From positions 248,001 through 312,000 of the forward strand of contig NZ_JACCCL010000002.1 in NCBI RefSeq assembly GCF_013408665.1: 64,000 nt of DNA, written 5' to 3'. Origin of the DNA: Sporosarcina sp. JAI121 (GTDB taxonomy: Bacteria > Bacillota > Bacilli > Bacillales_A > Planococcaceae). Made by a program: the position numbers and the translations under genes. The notes under the pieces are model-generated. The model saw only the letters and a program-made list of their open reading frames with translations, was not told the DNA's origin and made no database searches. Shown here piece by piece: positions 23,388 to 31,298 of the stretch (positions are counted from its first letter, which is position 1; the number at the start of each line of letters is the position of its first letter).

Positions 23388-23416
23388 TATTGTTCACAAT
23401 ACGACCAGGAATATGC
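23388..23416 (-). promoter_or_regulatory. Possible sigmaG promoter of gerD
   Basis: On the minus strand GCATA (-35-like, 23416-23412) and AACAATA (-10-like, 23394-23388) are 17 bp apart, resembling the forespore sigmaG pattern. gerD is a known sigmaG gene in B. subtilis. Weak sequence match. Confidence 0.35.
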
Positions 23417-23495
23417 ATTAATCGTTTAATGAAATAGATTTTTCGTTAAAACGTTGTTACACTATTGGAAGCATAAAAAACGGAGGATCAATATC

Positions 23496-24176
23496 GTGAC
23501 AATACGAAATTGGATAAAATTCTTTTTCACAGCATTACTAATTGGAGGATTCGTTACGGCGGTTGTAGGATTAATCGTCCGCTGGGAGTTCTTTTCTCAA
23601 TATTTATCGAACGGTGAATACGGACAGTTCATAGGCGTGTTTCTATGGATGATATTTCTTGGATTCACAATGAGTGTCGTCGCACAAATGGGCTTTTTTG
23701 CTTATTTGACGGTCCATCAATTCGGCGTGAATATCTTTAAGACGCTTACTTTATGGAATTGGGTGCAACTTTTGATCATCGCCATTGTTCTATTTGATCT
23801 TATCTTCTTCAGATTCCAATTGACTTCTGGTGAAACGGGACGCACATTGTTATATCTTGGTTTATTAGCGACTCTGGTCGGTGTTTCCGCCGTAACCGCC
23901 TATTTCAAAGCGAAATGGACTAAGAAACATACTTTAATTTCAGCGCTGTTCTTCATGATTGTCATTACGACACTTGAATGGTTGCCGGCATTGATGGTAC
24001 GTTCAGGCAATATCGACACATGGGTGACAATTTTGTTATTCCCGCTTCTCGCTGTGAATGCCTATCAAATTTTGGCGCTTCCGAAGTTCAATAAACAATC
24101 CGATGAGGATAAAGTAAAGTTGGAGGAACGTAGAAAGGCTCGCAGAAAATCAGCGAATGTTTCCAAAGCGAAATAG
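23496..24176 (+). CDS. kbaA: KinB-signalling pathway activator KbaA
   Basis: 226-residue polytopic membrane protein needed in Bacillus for KinB kinase to feed the Spo0A phosphorelay. Six hydrophobic helices and a basic C-terminal tail (EERRKARRKSANVSKAK) are visible. It starts with GTG at 23496 behind CGGAGGA. Synteny (gerD-kbaA-pdaB) supports the name. Confidence 0.85.
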   Translation: MTIRNWIKFFFTALLIGGFVTAVVGLIVRWEFFSQYLSNGEYGQFIGVFLWMIFLGFTMSVVAQMGFFAYLTVHQFGVNIFKTLTLWNWVQLLIIAIVLFDLIFFRFQLTSGETGRTLLYLGLLATLVGVSAVTAYFKAKWTKKHTLISALFFMIVITTLEWLPALMVRSGNIDTWVTILLFPLLAVNAYQILALPKFNKQSDEDKVKLEERRKARRKSANVSKAK

Positions 24177-24222
24177 AAAACAGCATCGAATACCATTAAA
24201 CGGGTATTCGGTGCTGTTTTTT
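24177..24222 (+). terminator. Terminator after kbaA
   Basis: AAAACAGCATCGAATACC pairs with GGTATTCGGTGCTGTTTT, ending in six T. Confidence 0.85.
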
Positions 24223-24255
24223 GAATGAAGGGAATTATATAGTTTGACAGGTAAG

Positions 24256-24918
24256 TCATTCAGGAATTTTTTTAATATTGGCCTTCGTACCAAATAACAT
24301 AGCTTCTACTGATATGAACGTTCGGGACTCATTTAACTTTTTCAATTCAGCGAGTGCAATATGATCTCCACGGTGGTGGGGAATAGAGAGGATTTCCCCT
24401 TTAGTAACGGGCGGGAGAGTGCCGCCTTTCCAGACTGTAGAAGAGCCAAGTGCATTAATTTCCGCTTCCCAGAGCATACTATGCAAAGCGCGAGGGAAAA
24501 TCTCGTCAACCGTGCGGAACCAAAGAGGTTTAAATCCAAAAGTTTTTTCAAATTGTTCAAGTTGCTTCATGAATAAAGATATATTTTGATCATATGCCAT
24601 TCCTTCACTACCTAGAAGTCCAACTGGAATATTCTTCTCTTTGATGAGTTCCACTGTTTCGGGAAAGCGTTCAGCCCATTTTGTATCCACAAAAATGAGC
24701 GGATACGGTTTGCTTAATTCCTGAATCCATTGTTCCACTTCGGTATCCCCGAATGAAATATTAACGGTCAGTGCCGAGCCGCTCGCACCACGTACAATTA
24801 CAGCAGGCTCCTCCGTCACACGAAACACTGAGACAAGTGACATCTGTTTAGGCAAAGAGGGAAGGATCAAGAAAAGCGCACAGCAAATAACGACGGTAAT
24901 AAAGTACTTGTTTCGCAT
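24256..24918 (-). CDS. PdaB-like polysaccharide deacetylase homologue lacking catalytic residues
   Basis: 220-residue protein with an N-terminal signal anchor at the syntenic position of pdaB. It aligns by eye with PdaB: ALTVNISFGDT for ALTFDISWGDE, KWAERFPETVELI for AWAERHPDTVARI, PVGLLGSEG for EIGSHGYAY, and FGFKPLWFRTVDE for LGVKPTLLRPPNG. The NodB catalytic Asp (TFD to TVN), the metal-binding HxxxH region (SHG to LLG) and the RPP loop are all replaced, so deacetylase activity is unlikely. It may be a structural pseudoenzyme of spore formation. The gene is intact, on the strand opposite kbaA. Confidence 0.7.
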   Translation of the reverse strand: MRNKYFITVVICCALFLILPSLPKQMSLVSVFRVTEEPAVIVRGASGSALTVNISFGDTEVEQWIQELSKPYPLIFVDTKWAERFPETVELIKEKNIPVGLLGSEGMAYDQNISLFMKQLEQFEKTFGFKPLWFRTVDEIFPRALHSMLWEAEINALGSSTVWKGGTLPPVTKGEILSIPHHRGDHIALAELKKLNESRTFISVEAMLFGTKANIKKIPE

Positions 24919-25040
24919 ATGTTGTCCCCTTTTTACACAATCTACTGTACTTTATGAAATAAAGTTGACCAATATGCAAAACATGTGATACTATATAAAA
25001 GTTGCTTGCCGAGACAAATTAAATATATTTAAAAAAGGTC

Positions 25041-25068
25041 TTGAAAAAGATTTTTCTTTTGTTATAAT
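25041..25068 (+). promoter_or_regulatory. Promoter of the tRNA cluster
   Basis: TTGAAA at 25041-25046 and a perfect TATAAT at 25063-25068 with a 16-bp spacer, about 40 bp before the first tRNA. Confidence 0.8.
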
Positions 25069-25110
25069 GGAGTTTGTCGTGAAGAGCAATTACAAATGAA
25101 TAACTTTTAT

Positions 25111-25185
25111 TCCGCAGTAGCTCAGTGGTAGAGCAATCGGCTGTTAACCGATCGGTCGTAGGTTCGAGTCCTACCTGCGGAGCCA
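25111..25185 (+). tRNA. tRNA-Asn (GTT)
   Basis: Cloverleaf with anticodon loop CTGTTAACC, TTCGAGTC T-loop, acceptor TCCGCAG/CTGCGGA, and encoded CCA. Confidence 0.96.
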
Positions 25186-25189
25186 TAAT

Positions 25190-25265
25190 GCTTCCATAGC
25201 TCAGTAGGTAGAGTGCTTCCATGGTAAGGAAGAGGTCGTCGGTTCGATCCCGGCTGGAAGCTCCA
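25190..25265 (+). tRNA. tRNA-Thr (GGT)
   Basis: Anticodon stem CTTCC/GGAAG around ATGGTAA, giving GGT. Acceptor GCTTCCA/TGGAAGC, T-loop TTCGATC, encoded CCA. Confidence 0.95.
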
Positions 25266-25279
25266 GAGACAGTTAATGA

Positions 25280-25351
25280 GGCCCCTTGGTCAAGCGGTTA
25301 AGACACCGCCCTTTCACGGCGGTATCACGGGTTCGAATCCCGTAGGGGTCA
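25280..25351 (+). tRNA. tRNA-Glu (TTC), CCA not encoded
   Basis: Anticodon stem CCGCC/GGCGG around CTTTCAC. Acceptor GGCCCCT/AGGGGTC. The 3' end reads ATTA after the acceptor, so CCA must be added post-transcriptionally, unlike its four neighbours. Confidence 0.95.
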
Positions 25352-25433
25352 TTAAAACTTTTTCAATGCGAAGTGTTAAAAAAGTTTACCTTGAAGTTTA
25401 AGGTGTTTGAATTAGTTCTATATTATTCAATAT

Positions 25434-25517
25434 GGTGGGGTAGCGAAGTGGCTAAACGCGGCGGACTGTAAATCCGCTCCTTCGGGTTCGGCAGTTCGAA
25501 TCTGCCCCCCACCACCA
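25434..25517 (+). tRNA. tRNA-Tyr (GTA)
   Basis: Long variable arm (class II). Anticodon stem GCGGA/TCCGC around CTGTAAA. Acceptor GGTGGGG/CCCCACC, encoded CCA. Confidence 0.95.
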
Positions 25518-25651
25518 GTATTTTTTCAACGCAAAGCGTTGAAAATAATATTCCTTAATACCAATGTATAGCGTTGAAAAAAGCATTCCTTAAAAAATCG
25601 ATACGATAAGTATTCCTTATGAAAAGCTAAAGTCAAAAACATTCCTATTAT
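25518..25651 (+). repeat. Hairpin/short-repeat spacer between tRNA-Tyr and tRNA-Gln
   Basis: Contains the perfect palindrome TTTTCAACGC-AAA-GCGTTGAAAA (25525-25547), a second partial GCGTTGAAAA, and three copies of a short ATTCCTTA-like word. A related decayed hairpin (TTTTTCAATGCGAAGTG...) follows tRNA-Glu near 25357. These may be transcript-processing hairpins or duplicated spacer debris. Confidence 0.5.
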
Positions 25652-25726
25652 TGGGGTATAGCCAAGCGGTAAGGCAACGGACTTTGACTCCGTTATTCGT
25701 TGGTTCGAATCCAGCTACCCCAGCCA
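25652..25726 (+). tRNA. tRNA-Gln (TTG)
   Basis: Anticodon loop CTTTGAC between CGGA and TCCG. Acceptor TGGGGTA/TACCCCA, encoded CCA. Confidence 0.95.
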
Positions 25727-25767
25727 TTTTTTGCTTTACCAAACCATGTGAATAACAAATAGTTTTA

Positions 25768-25803
25768 TTAACCCTTTTTGCGGAAGCGAGAAGGGTTTTT
25801 TTC
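25768..25803 (+). terminator. Terminator of the tRNA cluster
   Basis: AACCCTT/AAGGGTT stem with a GCGGAAGCGAG loop, then seven T. The rest of the gap to the next gene (25804-25970) shows no gene. Confidence 0.8.
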
Positions 25804-25970
25804 TGTCTTCAATCAAGCGCAATATAGCTCATATTTGGTTATTTATTGTACACTATATATGCAAGTATGACTTATTTAATCGTAACCTCTATATAAGCCG
25901 ATGCGTATTAGAAGGAAATCTATACTTCAACATTTATACATAAAATGTTCTATAGAAGAGAAGTGATTGT

Positions 25971-27689
25971 ATGCAGGAAGATACTAAAATGATAGATGAT
26001 TTAATCCGTCTTGATAGCGGTCATAGTCCAGAAAAAGTGCTGAAGGATATCGCTTATGCGCTGGGCCAGTCAGCTATCGTAGCCATCACGGATCGGACGG
26101 GGAAAATAGTGTATGTCAACAAACTGTTTACAAAAATAGCTCAGTACAGCATGGATGAGCTTGTTGGAGCCGACCATCGTATTATAAATTCGGGTTATCA
26201 TCCACCGAGTTTTTTCAAGGATATGTGGCGGACGATAGGCCGTGGTGGAAAATGGCGGGGGGAAGTTTGTAATAAAGCGAAAGATGGCACTTATTATTGG
26301 GTGGATACAACAATCGTTCCATTTTTGAATGAAAAAGGGAGACCGTATCAATACATTTCGATTCGTTATGATATCACTGCAAGCAAAGAGTCCGAACGGA
26401 TGATTCGGGACCTGGCTTATAATGATCAATTGACAAAATTGCCGAATCGGACCTCTTTCCGTAAAGTTTTGCATGAAGAAATAGCGCAGGCGGAAAAGAA
26501 AGGTGCAAAACTTGCTTTTGTTTATCTCAATATTGATCGGCTTCGTTATGTGAATGATTCGCTTGGACATGAAGCGGGCGACTATATTTTATCTGTCGTT
26601 TCAAAAAGGCTGAAGCGGGTTCTGTCAGAAAAACATGTTATCGGAAGGCTTTCGGGCGATGAATTCGGAATTATTTTAAAAGGTATCCGAAAGGCTGAAG
26701 ATGCAGAACGATTGACGCAAGAAATTCAACAATTTCTAAAGGAGCCGATTGCAGTGATGGGGCAGTCTCAGACACTCTCGCTGAGTTGTGGTATCGCCCT
26801 TTATCCCGAACATGCGAAAAAACCTTCCGAGTTGACGATGAAGGCGGAAAAAGCGCTTTCCGTTGCCAAGGAGCATGGGGGCGGTGGATACGAAGTGTAT
26901 CAGCACGGCACGGCCTCCAAGACATTGGAGCGGATTTTGATGGAGAATGAGCTACGGAAAAGCGTCCATCTCGGGGAGTTCCATCTTGATTACCAGCCCA
27001 AGATGAACTTTAAGACGGGAAAATTGGCGGGCGTGGAAGCGCTGGTTCGCTGGAATCATCCCGACCTTGGTCGGATTCCGCCAGATAAATTCATTCCGGT
27101 GGCGGAAGAAACCAAGCTTATCGCTCCGCTAGGAGAATGGGTTTTGCGCGAGGCTTGCACGCAGGCAAGGAAATGGCAGGATAGCGGGTATGGGCCGTTC
27201 CGGGTCGCCGTCAACATGTCAGCTATCCAATTGGAAGAGCCGACAATCCTGGATACGATTAAAAATATTCTTGATGAAACAGGCGTTACAACGGATTTGA
27301 TTGAAATAGAATTGACTGAAAGTGCATTTGCAGACAGGGAAGGAATGCAGGAGAAGATTTGTGAAATAAGAGCGCTTGGTATTATGGTTTCCATTGATGA
27401 TTTCGGAACGGGTTACAGTACGTTCAGCTATATCAAAGAACTGCAGGCGGATACAGTTAAAATCGACATGTCTTTTGTACGGGATATCCATCTGAATGAA
27501 GACAGCCGGGCAATCGTCAAAGCGATAGTGATGTTGGCGGATACGGTAGGTCTGAACGTCATCGCTGAAGGCGTGGAGTACGAAGAGCAAGTCGAAATAC
27601 TGAAGGAATTGGGTTGCCGTGAAGGTCAAGGGTATTATTATAGTAAACCGATGTCCTCGAATGATTTCGAAAAATTCATGGGAAAATGA
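25971..27689 (+). CDS. PAS-GGDEF-EAL cyclic-di-GMP protein
   Basis: 572-residue cytoplasmic signalling protein with no transmembrane segment. The PAS/PAC domain (~residues 25-140) senses an unknown signal. The GGDEF domain (~145-305) has SGDEF in place of GGDEF and no RxxD inhibitory site, so cyclase activity is uncertain. The EAL domain (~320-572) keeps EALVRW, the NMSAIQ Asn, ELTES, DDFGTGYS, the downstream Lys (VKID) and EGVE, so phosphodiesterase activity is likely. It is monogenic between the tRNA terminator and rocF. It probably lowers c-di-GMP in response to the PAS input (inference). Confidence 0.9.
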   Translation: MQEDTKMIDDLIRLDSGHSPEKVLKDIAYALGQSAIVAITDRTGKIVYVNKLFTKIAQYSMDELVGADHRIINSGYHPPSFFKDMWRTIGRGGKWRGEVCNKAKDGTYYWVDTTIVPFLNEKGRPYQYISIRYDITASKESERMIRDLAYNDQLTKLPNRTSFRKVLHEEIAQAEKKGAKLAFVYLNIDRLRYVNDSLGHEAGDYILSVVSKRLKRVLSEKHVIGRLSGDEFGIILKGIRKAEDAERLTQEIQQFLKEPIAVMGQSQTLSLSCGIALYPEHAKKPSELTMKAEKALSVAKEHGGGGYEVYQHGTASKTLERILMENELRKSVHLGEFHLDYQPKMNFKTGKLAGVEALVRWNHPDLGRIPPDKFIPVAEETKLIAPLGEWVLREACTQARKWQDSGYGPFRVAVNMSAIQLEEPTILDTIKNILDETGVTTDLIEIELTESAFADREGMQEKICEIRALGIMVSIDDFGTGYSTFSYIKELQADTVKIDMSFVRDIHLNEDSRAIVKAIVMLADTVGLNVIAEGVEYEEQVEILKELGCREGQGYYYSKPMSSNDFEKFMGK

Positions 27690-27783
27690 AGAATGACGAA
27701 TAAATATTCAGAAACTTGTCGAGTTGAGCCAAGCCCTCTCTTAGACTTACAATGGAAACATAGAGAAGGGGAGGTAGTTTCGT

Positions 27784-28689
27784 ATGGAGCAACTAAAAAT
27801 TTCAATTATTGGCGTGCCGCTCGACTTTGGGCAAAGTCGCCGTGGGGTGGATATGGGACCGAGCGCGATTCGCTATGCAGGCGCAGTAGGAAGAATGGAA
27901 TCAATCGGCCACCAGGTAACGGACGAAGGAGATATTCAGGTCAGTGTTGTTGAACAAAAAAAACATAGCGAAGCAAATTTGAAGAATTTGGATGAAGTCG
28001 TCCAAGCGACTGCCGATCTTGCTAAAAAAGTGGCTGACGTTGTAGAAGCAGGGAGATTTCCGCTTGTTTTAGGAGGGGATCATAGTATTGCAATCGGAAC
28101 GCTAGCGGGTCTCTCTGAAAAGTATAAAAACCTAGGTGTCATTTGGTACGATGCGCATACAGATTTCAATACCGCTGAAATATCGCCATCCGGTAATATT
28201 CACGGGATGCCACTTGCTGTCAGTGTCGGCCTCGGTCACGAAAGCCTTGTCGATATACATAACGAAGGACGGAAGGTCAAACCTGAAAATATTGTAGTCA
28301 TCGGTGCGCGCTCCGTCGATCCGGAAGAGCGGAAATTGGTCATGGAACAAGGCATTAAAGTGTTCACAATGCATGAAATTGACCGGTTTGGCATGACAGC
28401 GGTCATGGAAGAGGCTATCGCTTACTTGCGTTCAAGGGAAGTTGACGGTGTTCATTTATCTTTGGATCTCGATGGGCTCGATCCGCTATACACGCCGGGA
28501 GTAGGAACGCCGGTGCATGGTGGGATCAGTTACCGGGAAAGTCACTTGGCAATGGAAATGCTGGAGGACTCGAGAATGATAACTTCCGCTGAATTCGTTG
28601 AAGTGAATCCAATTCTGGATGAAAAAAATAAAACAGCGGATGTCGCAGTAGGGTTAATGGGCTCACTGTTCGGTGAAAAACTACTTTAA
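27784..28689 (+). CDS. rocF: Arginase
   Basis: 301-residue cytosolic Mn2+ enzyme hydrolysing arginine to ornithine and urea. All metal-ligand motifs are present: GGDHS (~residues 97-101), DAHTDFN (~121), HGMPLA, and DLDGLDP (~227). Start ATG 27784 behind AGAAGGGGAGG. It is a single gene here, next to sigW; no ornithine-catabolism genes are adjacent. Together with urease, elsewhere if present, it would supply urea. Confidence 0.95.
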   Translation: MEQLKISIIGVPLDFGQSRRGVDMGPSAIRYAGAVGRMESIGHQVTDEGDIQVSVVEQKKHSEANLKNLDEVVQATADLAKKVADVVEAGRFPLVLGGDHSIAIGTLAGLSEKYKNLGVIWYDAHTDFNTAEISPSGNIHGMPLAVSVGLGHESLVDIHNEGRKVKPENIVVIGARSVDPEERKLVMEQGIKVFTMHEIDRFGMTAVMEEAIAYLRSREVDGVHLSLDLDGLDPLYTPGVGTPVHGGISYRESHLAMEMLEDSRMITSAEFVEVNPILDEKNKTADVAVGLMGSLFGEKLL

Positions 28690-28720
28690 TCACATTTTGA
28701 AAGCCTGTCCTCGTAACTTG

Positions 28721-28814
28721 GAGGCCACCGAGAAATTTACGTTGTAAACTCTGTAAGTAAATCTGAATTTAAAAAGGCGGCATTTCGTTTGATTCTGAAC
28801 GAAACGTCGCCTTT
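28721..28814 (+). repeat. Dispersed ~95-bp hairpin repeat, copy 1
   Basis: About 80% identical by eye to the reverse complement of 53468-53562. It contains GTAAATCTGAATTTAAAAAGG, then a terminal hairpin whose arms start AAAGGCG and end CGCCTTT with an ATTTCGTT/AACGAAA inner stem. It lies directly after rocF and could serve as its terminator. See copy 2. Confidence 0.8.
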
Positions 28815-28862
28815 CCTACTTTATAATCTTCTCTCTGATTCCCCTAAAAGAATCCTAATTCA

Positions 28863-28997
28863 TTATTTCCAATAAAAACCAGCAGGGGTATCACCAAGTG
28901 CCAAAGCATGTATTATGGGATATCCATATTCCTTTCCTAAGTGATGGACTTTTAAGTGAACCTTGAAATTAGGAAAGGATTTTCCGACTTTTACAAT
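28863..28997 (-). pseudogene. Unidentified coding remnant between rocF and sigW
   Basis: A 43-codon open stretch on the minus strand without a usable start codon, ending KEYGYPIIHALALGDT, PAGFYWK and TAA. Its composition looks protein-like rather than random and it is preceded by a stop. I do not recognise the family. It overlaps a CCTTTCCTAA/TTAGGAAAGG inverted repeat (28933-28978). Most likely the 3' fragment of a lost gene; the rest of the 432-nt gap holds the repeat above and the sigW promoter. Confidence 0.35.
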
Positions 28998-29056
28998 TTA
29001 CAATTTAATGGGGAAATGATTAGCAATCTCTGGTAAAATAAAATTAATGAAAAAAA

Positions 29057-29085
29057 TGAAACCTGTCGACACCTTCAAACGTATA
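29057..29085 (+). promoter_or_regulatory. Autoregulated sigmaW promoter of sigW-rsiW
   Basis: TGAAAC (29057-29062) and CGTATA (29080-29085) with 17-bp spacing match the sigmaW consensus, 37 bp upstream of the sigW start. Confidence 0.85.
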
Positions 29086-29121
29086 GAAGGGACAGCCGCA
29101 TAGAGCGGAGGGTGAAATACT

Positions 29122-29685
29122 GTGGATGATGTGATCAATAAACGAATTAACGAAGTCCTGAAAGGCGATCAGAATGCATTTGAAGAAATAGTGACCTTAT
29201 TTCAGCATCGCCTATATCAAGTGTGCTACAGAATGCTCGGAAATGCACAAGAATCAGAGGATATCGCACAGGAAGCATTTGTCCGTGCCTATATAAATAT
29301 CCATACGTTTGATCAAAAGCGGAAGTTTTCAACTTGGCTTTTTCGAATTGCGACAAATTTATGCATCGACCGCATCCGGAAAAAGAAACCGGACTATTAT
29401 TTGGATGCAAATGTGCCGGGTACAGATGGTTTGAACATGTACTCGCAAATTGCTGCATCCGGTGAACTGCCGGAAGAAGAAGTTGAAAGAATGGAAATGC
29501 AGGAACGCATCCATTATGAAATTGGCAGGCTTCCAGAAAAATATCGTTCCGTCATCATTCTACGGTATATCGAGGAATTGCCGTTGCAGGAAATCGGTGA
29601 CATTTTAGAATTACCTCTCGGGACCGTAAAGACCCGTGTCCATAGGGGACGGGAAGCTCTTCGGAAACAGATTGGTAATATGTAG
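29122..29685 (+). CDS. sigW: ECF RNA polymerase sigma factor SigW
   Basis: 187-residue group-4 sigma factor for the cell-envelope stress regulon. Region 2 has QESEDIAQEAFVRAYINI and FSTWLFRIATNLCIDRIR; region 4 has LPEKYRSVIILRYIEELPLQEI and GTVKTRVHRGREAL. GTG start at 29122 behind CGGAGGGTG. It is followed 12 bp later by its anti-sigma factor and preceded by its own promoter type. Confidence 0.95.
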   Translation: MDDVINKRINEVLKGDQNAFEEIVTLFQHRLYQVCYRMLGNAQESEDIAQEAFVRAYINIHTFDQKRKFSTWLFRIATNLCIDRIRKKKPDYYLDANVPGTDGLNMYSQIAASGELPEEEVERMEMQERIHYEIGRLPEKYRSVIILRYIEELPLQEIGDILELPLGTVKTRVHRGREALRKQIGNM

Positions 29686-29697
29686 GAGGGAAGTAGC

Positions 29698-30330
29698 ATG
29701 AATACGTGTCCGGAACAAATCGTTCACTTAATGCACGCGTATTTAGACGGTGATATAAGCCGGGATGAAGAGAGGGAATTGAAAGCACATTTGGAAAGTT
29801 GCCCGGAATGCAAGGAAATCATGAATGGGTTAACCGAGTCCATTGCATTTATAGGAAGTGCAACACCGATAAAAGCGCCGGAGAACTTTGTCGATAGTGT
29901 GATGACACGTCTTCCAAAAGAGAAATCCCAAGCGAATGCTCAGCGATGGCTCCGCAGGCATCCGCTATTTGCGGCTGCCGCCATGTTTTTAATCTTAATG
30001 AGTGCATCGCTTTTTTCCAGCTACGGGAATGACCAGCAATTTTCAGTGACGAAACAACCGAATTTGATTGTTGAAGGTCAAACCGTACTGGTCCCGGCAG
30101 GAGAGACGATTAAGGGGGACATTGTCGTTAAAAACGGCACGCTCCGAATCGATGGGGAAGTGGACGGCGATGTTACAGTCATCAGGGGTTCCAAGTATAT
30201 GGCCTCTACAGCAATCGTGACAGGCACAAGCGAGGAAATCGACGAAGTATTCGATTGGCTGTGGTACAAAATGAAACAGACGGTGAAAGACATCTTTCCG
30301 TCTTCAAATGATGACAAGTTGGACGAATAG
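29698..30330 (+). CDS. rsiW: Anti-sigma-W factor RsiW
   Basis: 210-residue single-pass membrane protein that sequesters SigW until regulated proteolysis (PrsW, RasP). The N-terminal zinc anti-sigma motif is H-x3-C-x2-C (HLESCPEC, ~residues 31-38). One transmembrane helix (~residues 88-105, FAAAAMFLILMSASLF). The extracellular part has bactofilin-like short beta repeats (GETIKGDIVVKNGTLRIDG, then EVDGDVTV). Confidence 0.93.
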   Translation: MNTCPEQIVHLMHAYLDGDISRDEERELKAHLESCPECKEIMNGLTESIAFIGSATPIKAPENFVDSVMTRLPKEKSQANAQRWLRRHPLFAAAAMFLILMSASLFSSYGNDQQFSVTKQPNLIVEGQTVLVPAGETIKGDIVVKNGTLRIDGEVDGDVTVIRGSKYMASTAIVTGTSEEIDEVFDWLWYKMKQTVKDIFPSSNDDKLDE

Positions 30331-30335
30331 TAAAC

Positions 30336-30380
30336 AAGGCGACCGGTACCGACCACTTCGAGCGGTCGCGGTCGCCTTTT
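30336..30380 (+). terminator. Terminator after rsiW
   Basis: Long GC-rich stem AAGGCGACCG.../...CGGTCGCCTT followed by TTTTCATTTTT. Confidence 0.8.
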
Positions 30381-30461
30381 CATTTTTCAAGAAAGGACAG
30401 CACAATGCTGTTATGCTATACTGTACGCATAAGAAACTGTTTATGAAGGTAGGCGAAGCAC

Positions 30462-31298
30462 ATGCCCATATGGCAAGATTTAATTGATTTCAGTCCAGTC
30501 GCCGCACTTATTAATATCGTGGATGTGCTTCTCGTCTGGTTTGTTTTTTATAAACTGATTACAATCATAAAAGGAACGAAAGCAGTTCAACTGTTAAAAG
30601 GAATATTTGTGATTGTCATCGTTCGGATTCTGACAGACATCTTTGGTCTAGACACGCTTAGGTTCCTGATGGATCAAGTGTTGCCATTCGGATTTCTGGC
30701 AATCATTATCATCTTTCAGCCGGAACTCAGACGTGCACTCGAACAACTGGGGAGAGGGCGTCTATTTGCTCGGACCAATATGCAGGAAGAGGAAGAACGG
30801 GAACGGCTCATTGATGCAATCATGAAGTCGGTCAGTTATATGGCGAAACGACGAATTGGTGCACTGATTTCCATTGAAAGAGAAACTGGGCTGAGTGAAT
30901 ACATTGAAACAGGTACTCATATGGATTCAACAATTACATCGGAGCTACTCATCAACGTATTCATCCCAAACACGCCGCTTCATGATGGTGCGGTCATTAT
31001 CCAACGTAACCGCATTGCAGCTGCGGGCTGTTATTTGCCACTGTCTGAAAGTCCCTTCATCTCCAAGGAACTGGGTACCCGGCATCGGGCCGCTCTTGGA
31101 ATCAGTGAAGTGACGGATGCGGTGACGATTATCGTGTCGGAAGAAACCGGGGCAGTGAGTATTACCGCAAATGGGGACATCGATCGGAATCTTGACATGC
31201 AGGAATTTGAGGCAAGGTTAAGAAGGGTCTGGTTCGGTTCAGCGACTGATAGAAAGGATTCTTCCATCTGGAATTGGAGGGGGAGAAAAAATGGATAA
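30462..31298 (+). CDS. cdaA: Diadenylate cyclase CdaA
   Basis: 278-residue membrane enzyme making c-di-AMP from two ATP. Three N-terminal transmembrane helices (~residues 12-80) precede the DAC domain with the catalytic motifs HDGAVII (~168) and GTRHRAALG (~200). It overlaps cdaR by 8 nt; the cdaA-cdaR-glmM order is the conserved Bacillota module controlling potassium/osmolyte and cell-wall homeostasis. Confidence 0.96.
   Translation: MPIWQDLIDFSPVAALINIVDVLLVWFVFYKLITIIKGTKAVQLLKGIFVIVIVRILTDIFGLDTLRFLMDQVLPFGFLAIIIIFQPELRRALEQLGRGRLFARTNMQEEEERERLIDAIMKSVSYMAKRRIGALISIERETGLSEYIETGTHMDSTITSELLINVFIPNTPLHDGAVIIQRNRIAAAGCYLPLSESPFISKELGTRHRAALGISEVTDAVTIIVSEETGAVSITANGDIDRNLDMQEFEARLRRVWFGSATDRKDSSIWNWRGRKNG

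Noticed and set aside
25019-25222. 67-codon minus-strand frame reading VGLEPTTDRLTADCSTTELL
   Set aside because: It is the antisense of tRNA-Asn and its promoter region, a well-known false gene call.
25727-25970. rRNA operon associated with the tRNA cluster
   Set aside because: No 16S, 23S or 5S sequence is present on either side; only a terminator and an ordinary upstream region.
27693-27953. 86-codon plus-strand frame before and inside rocF
   Set aside because: Out-of-frame overlap with arginase; no homology.
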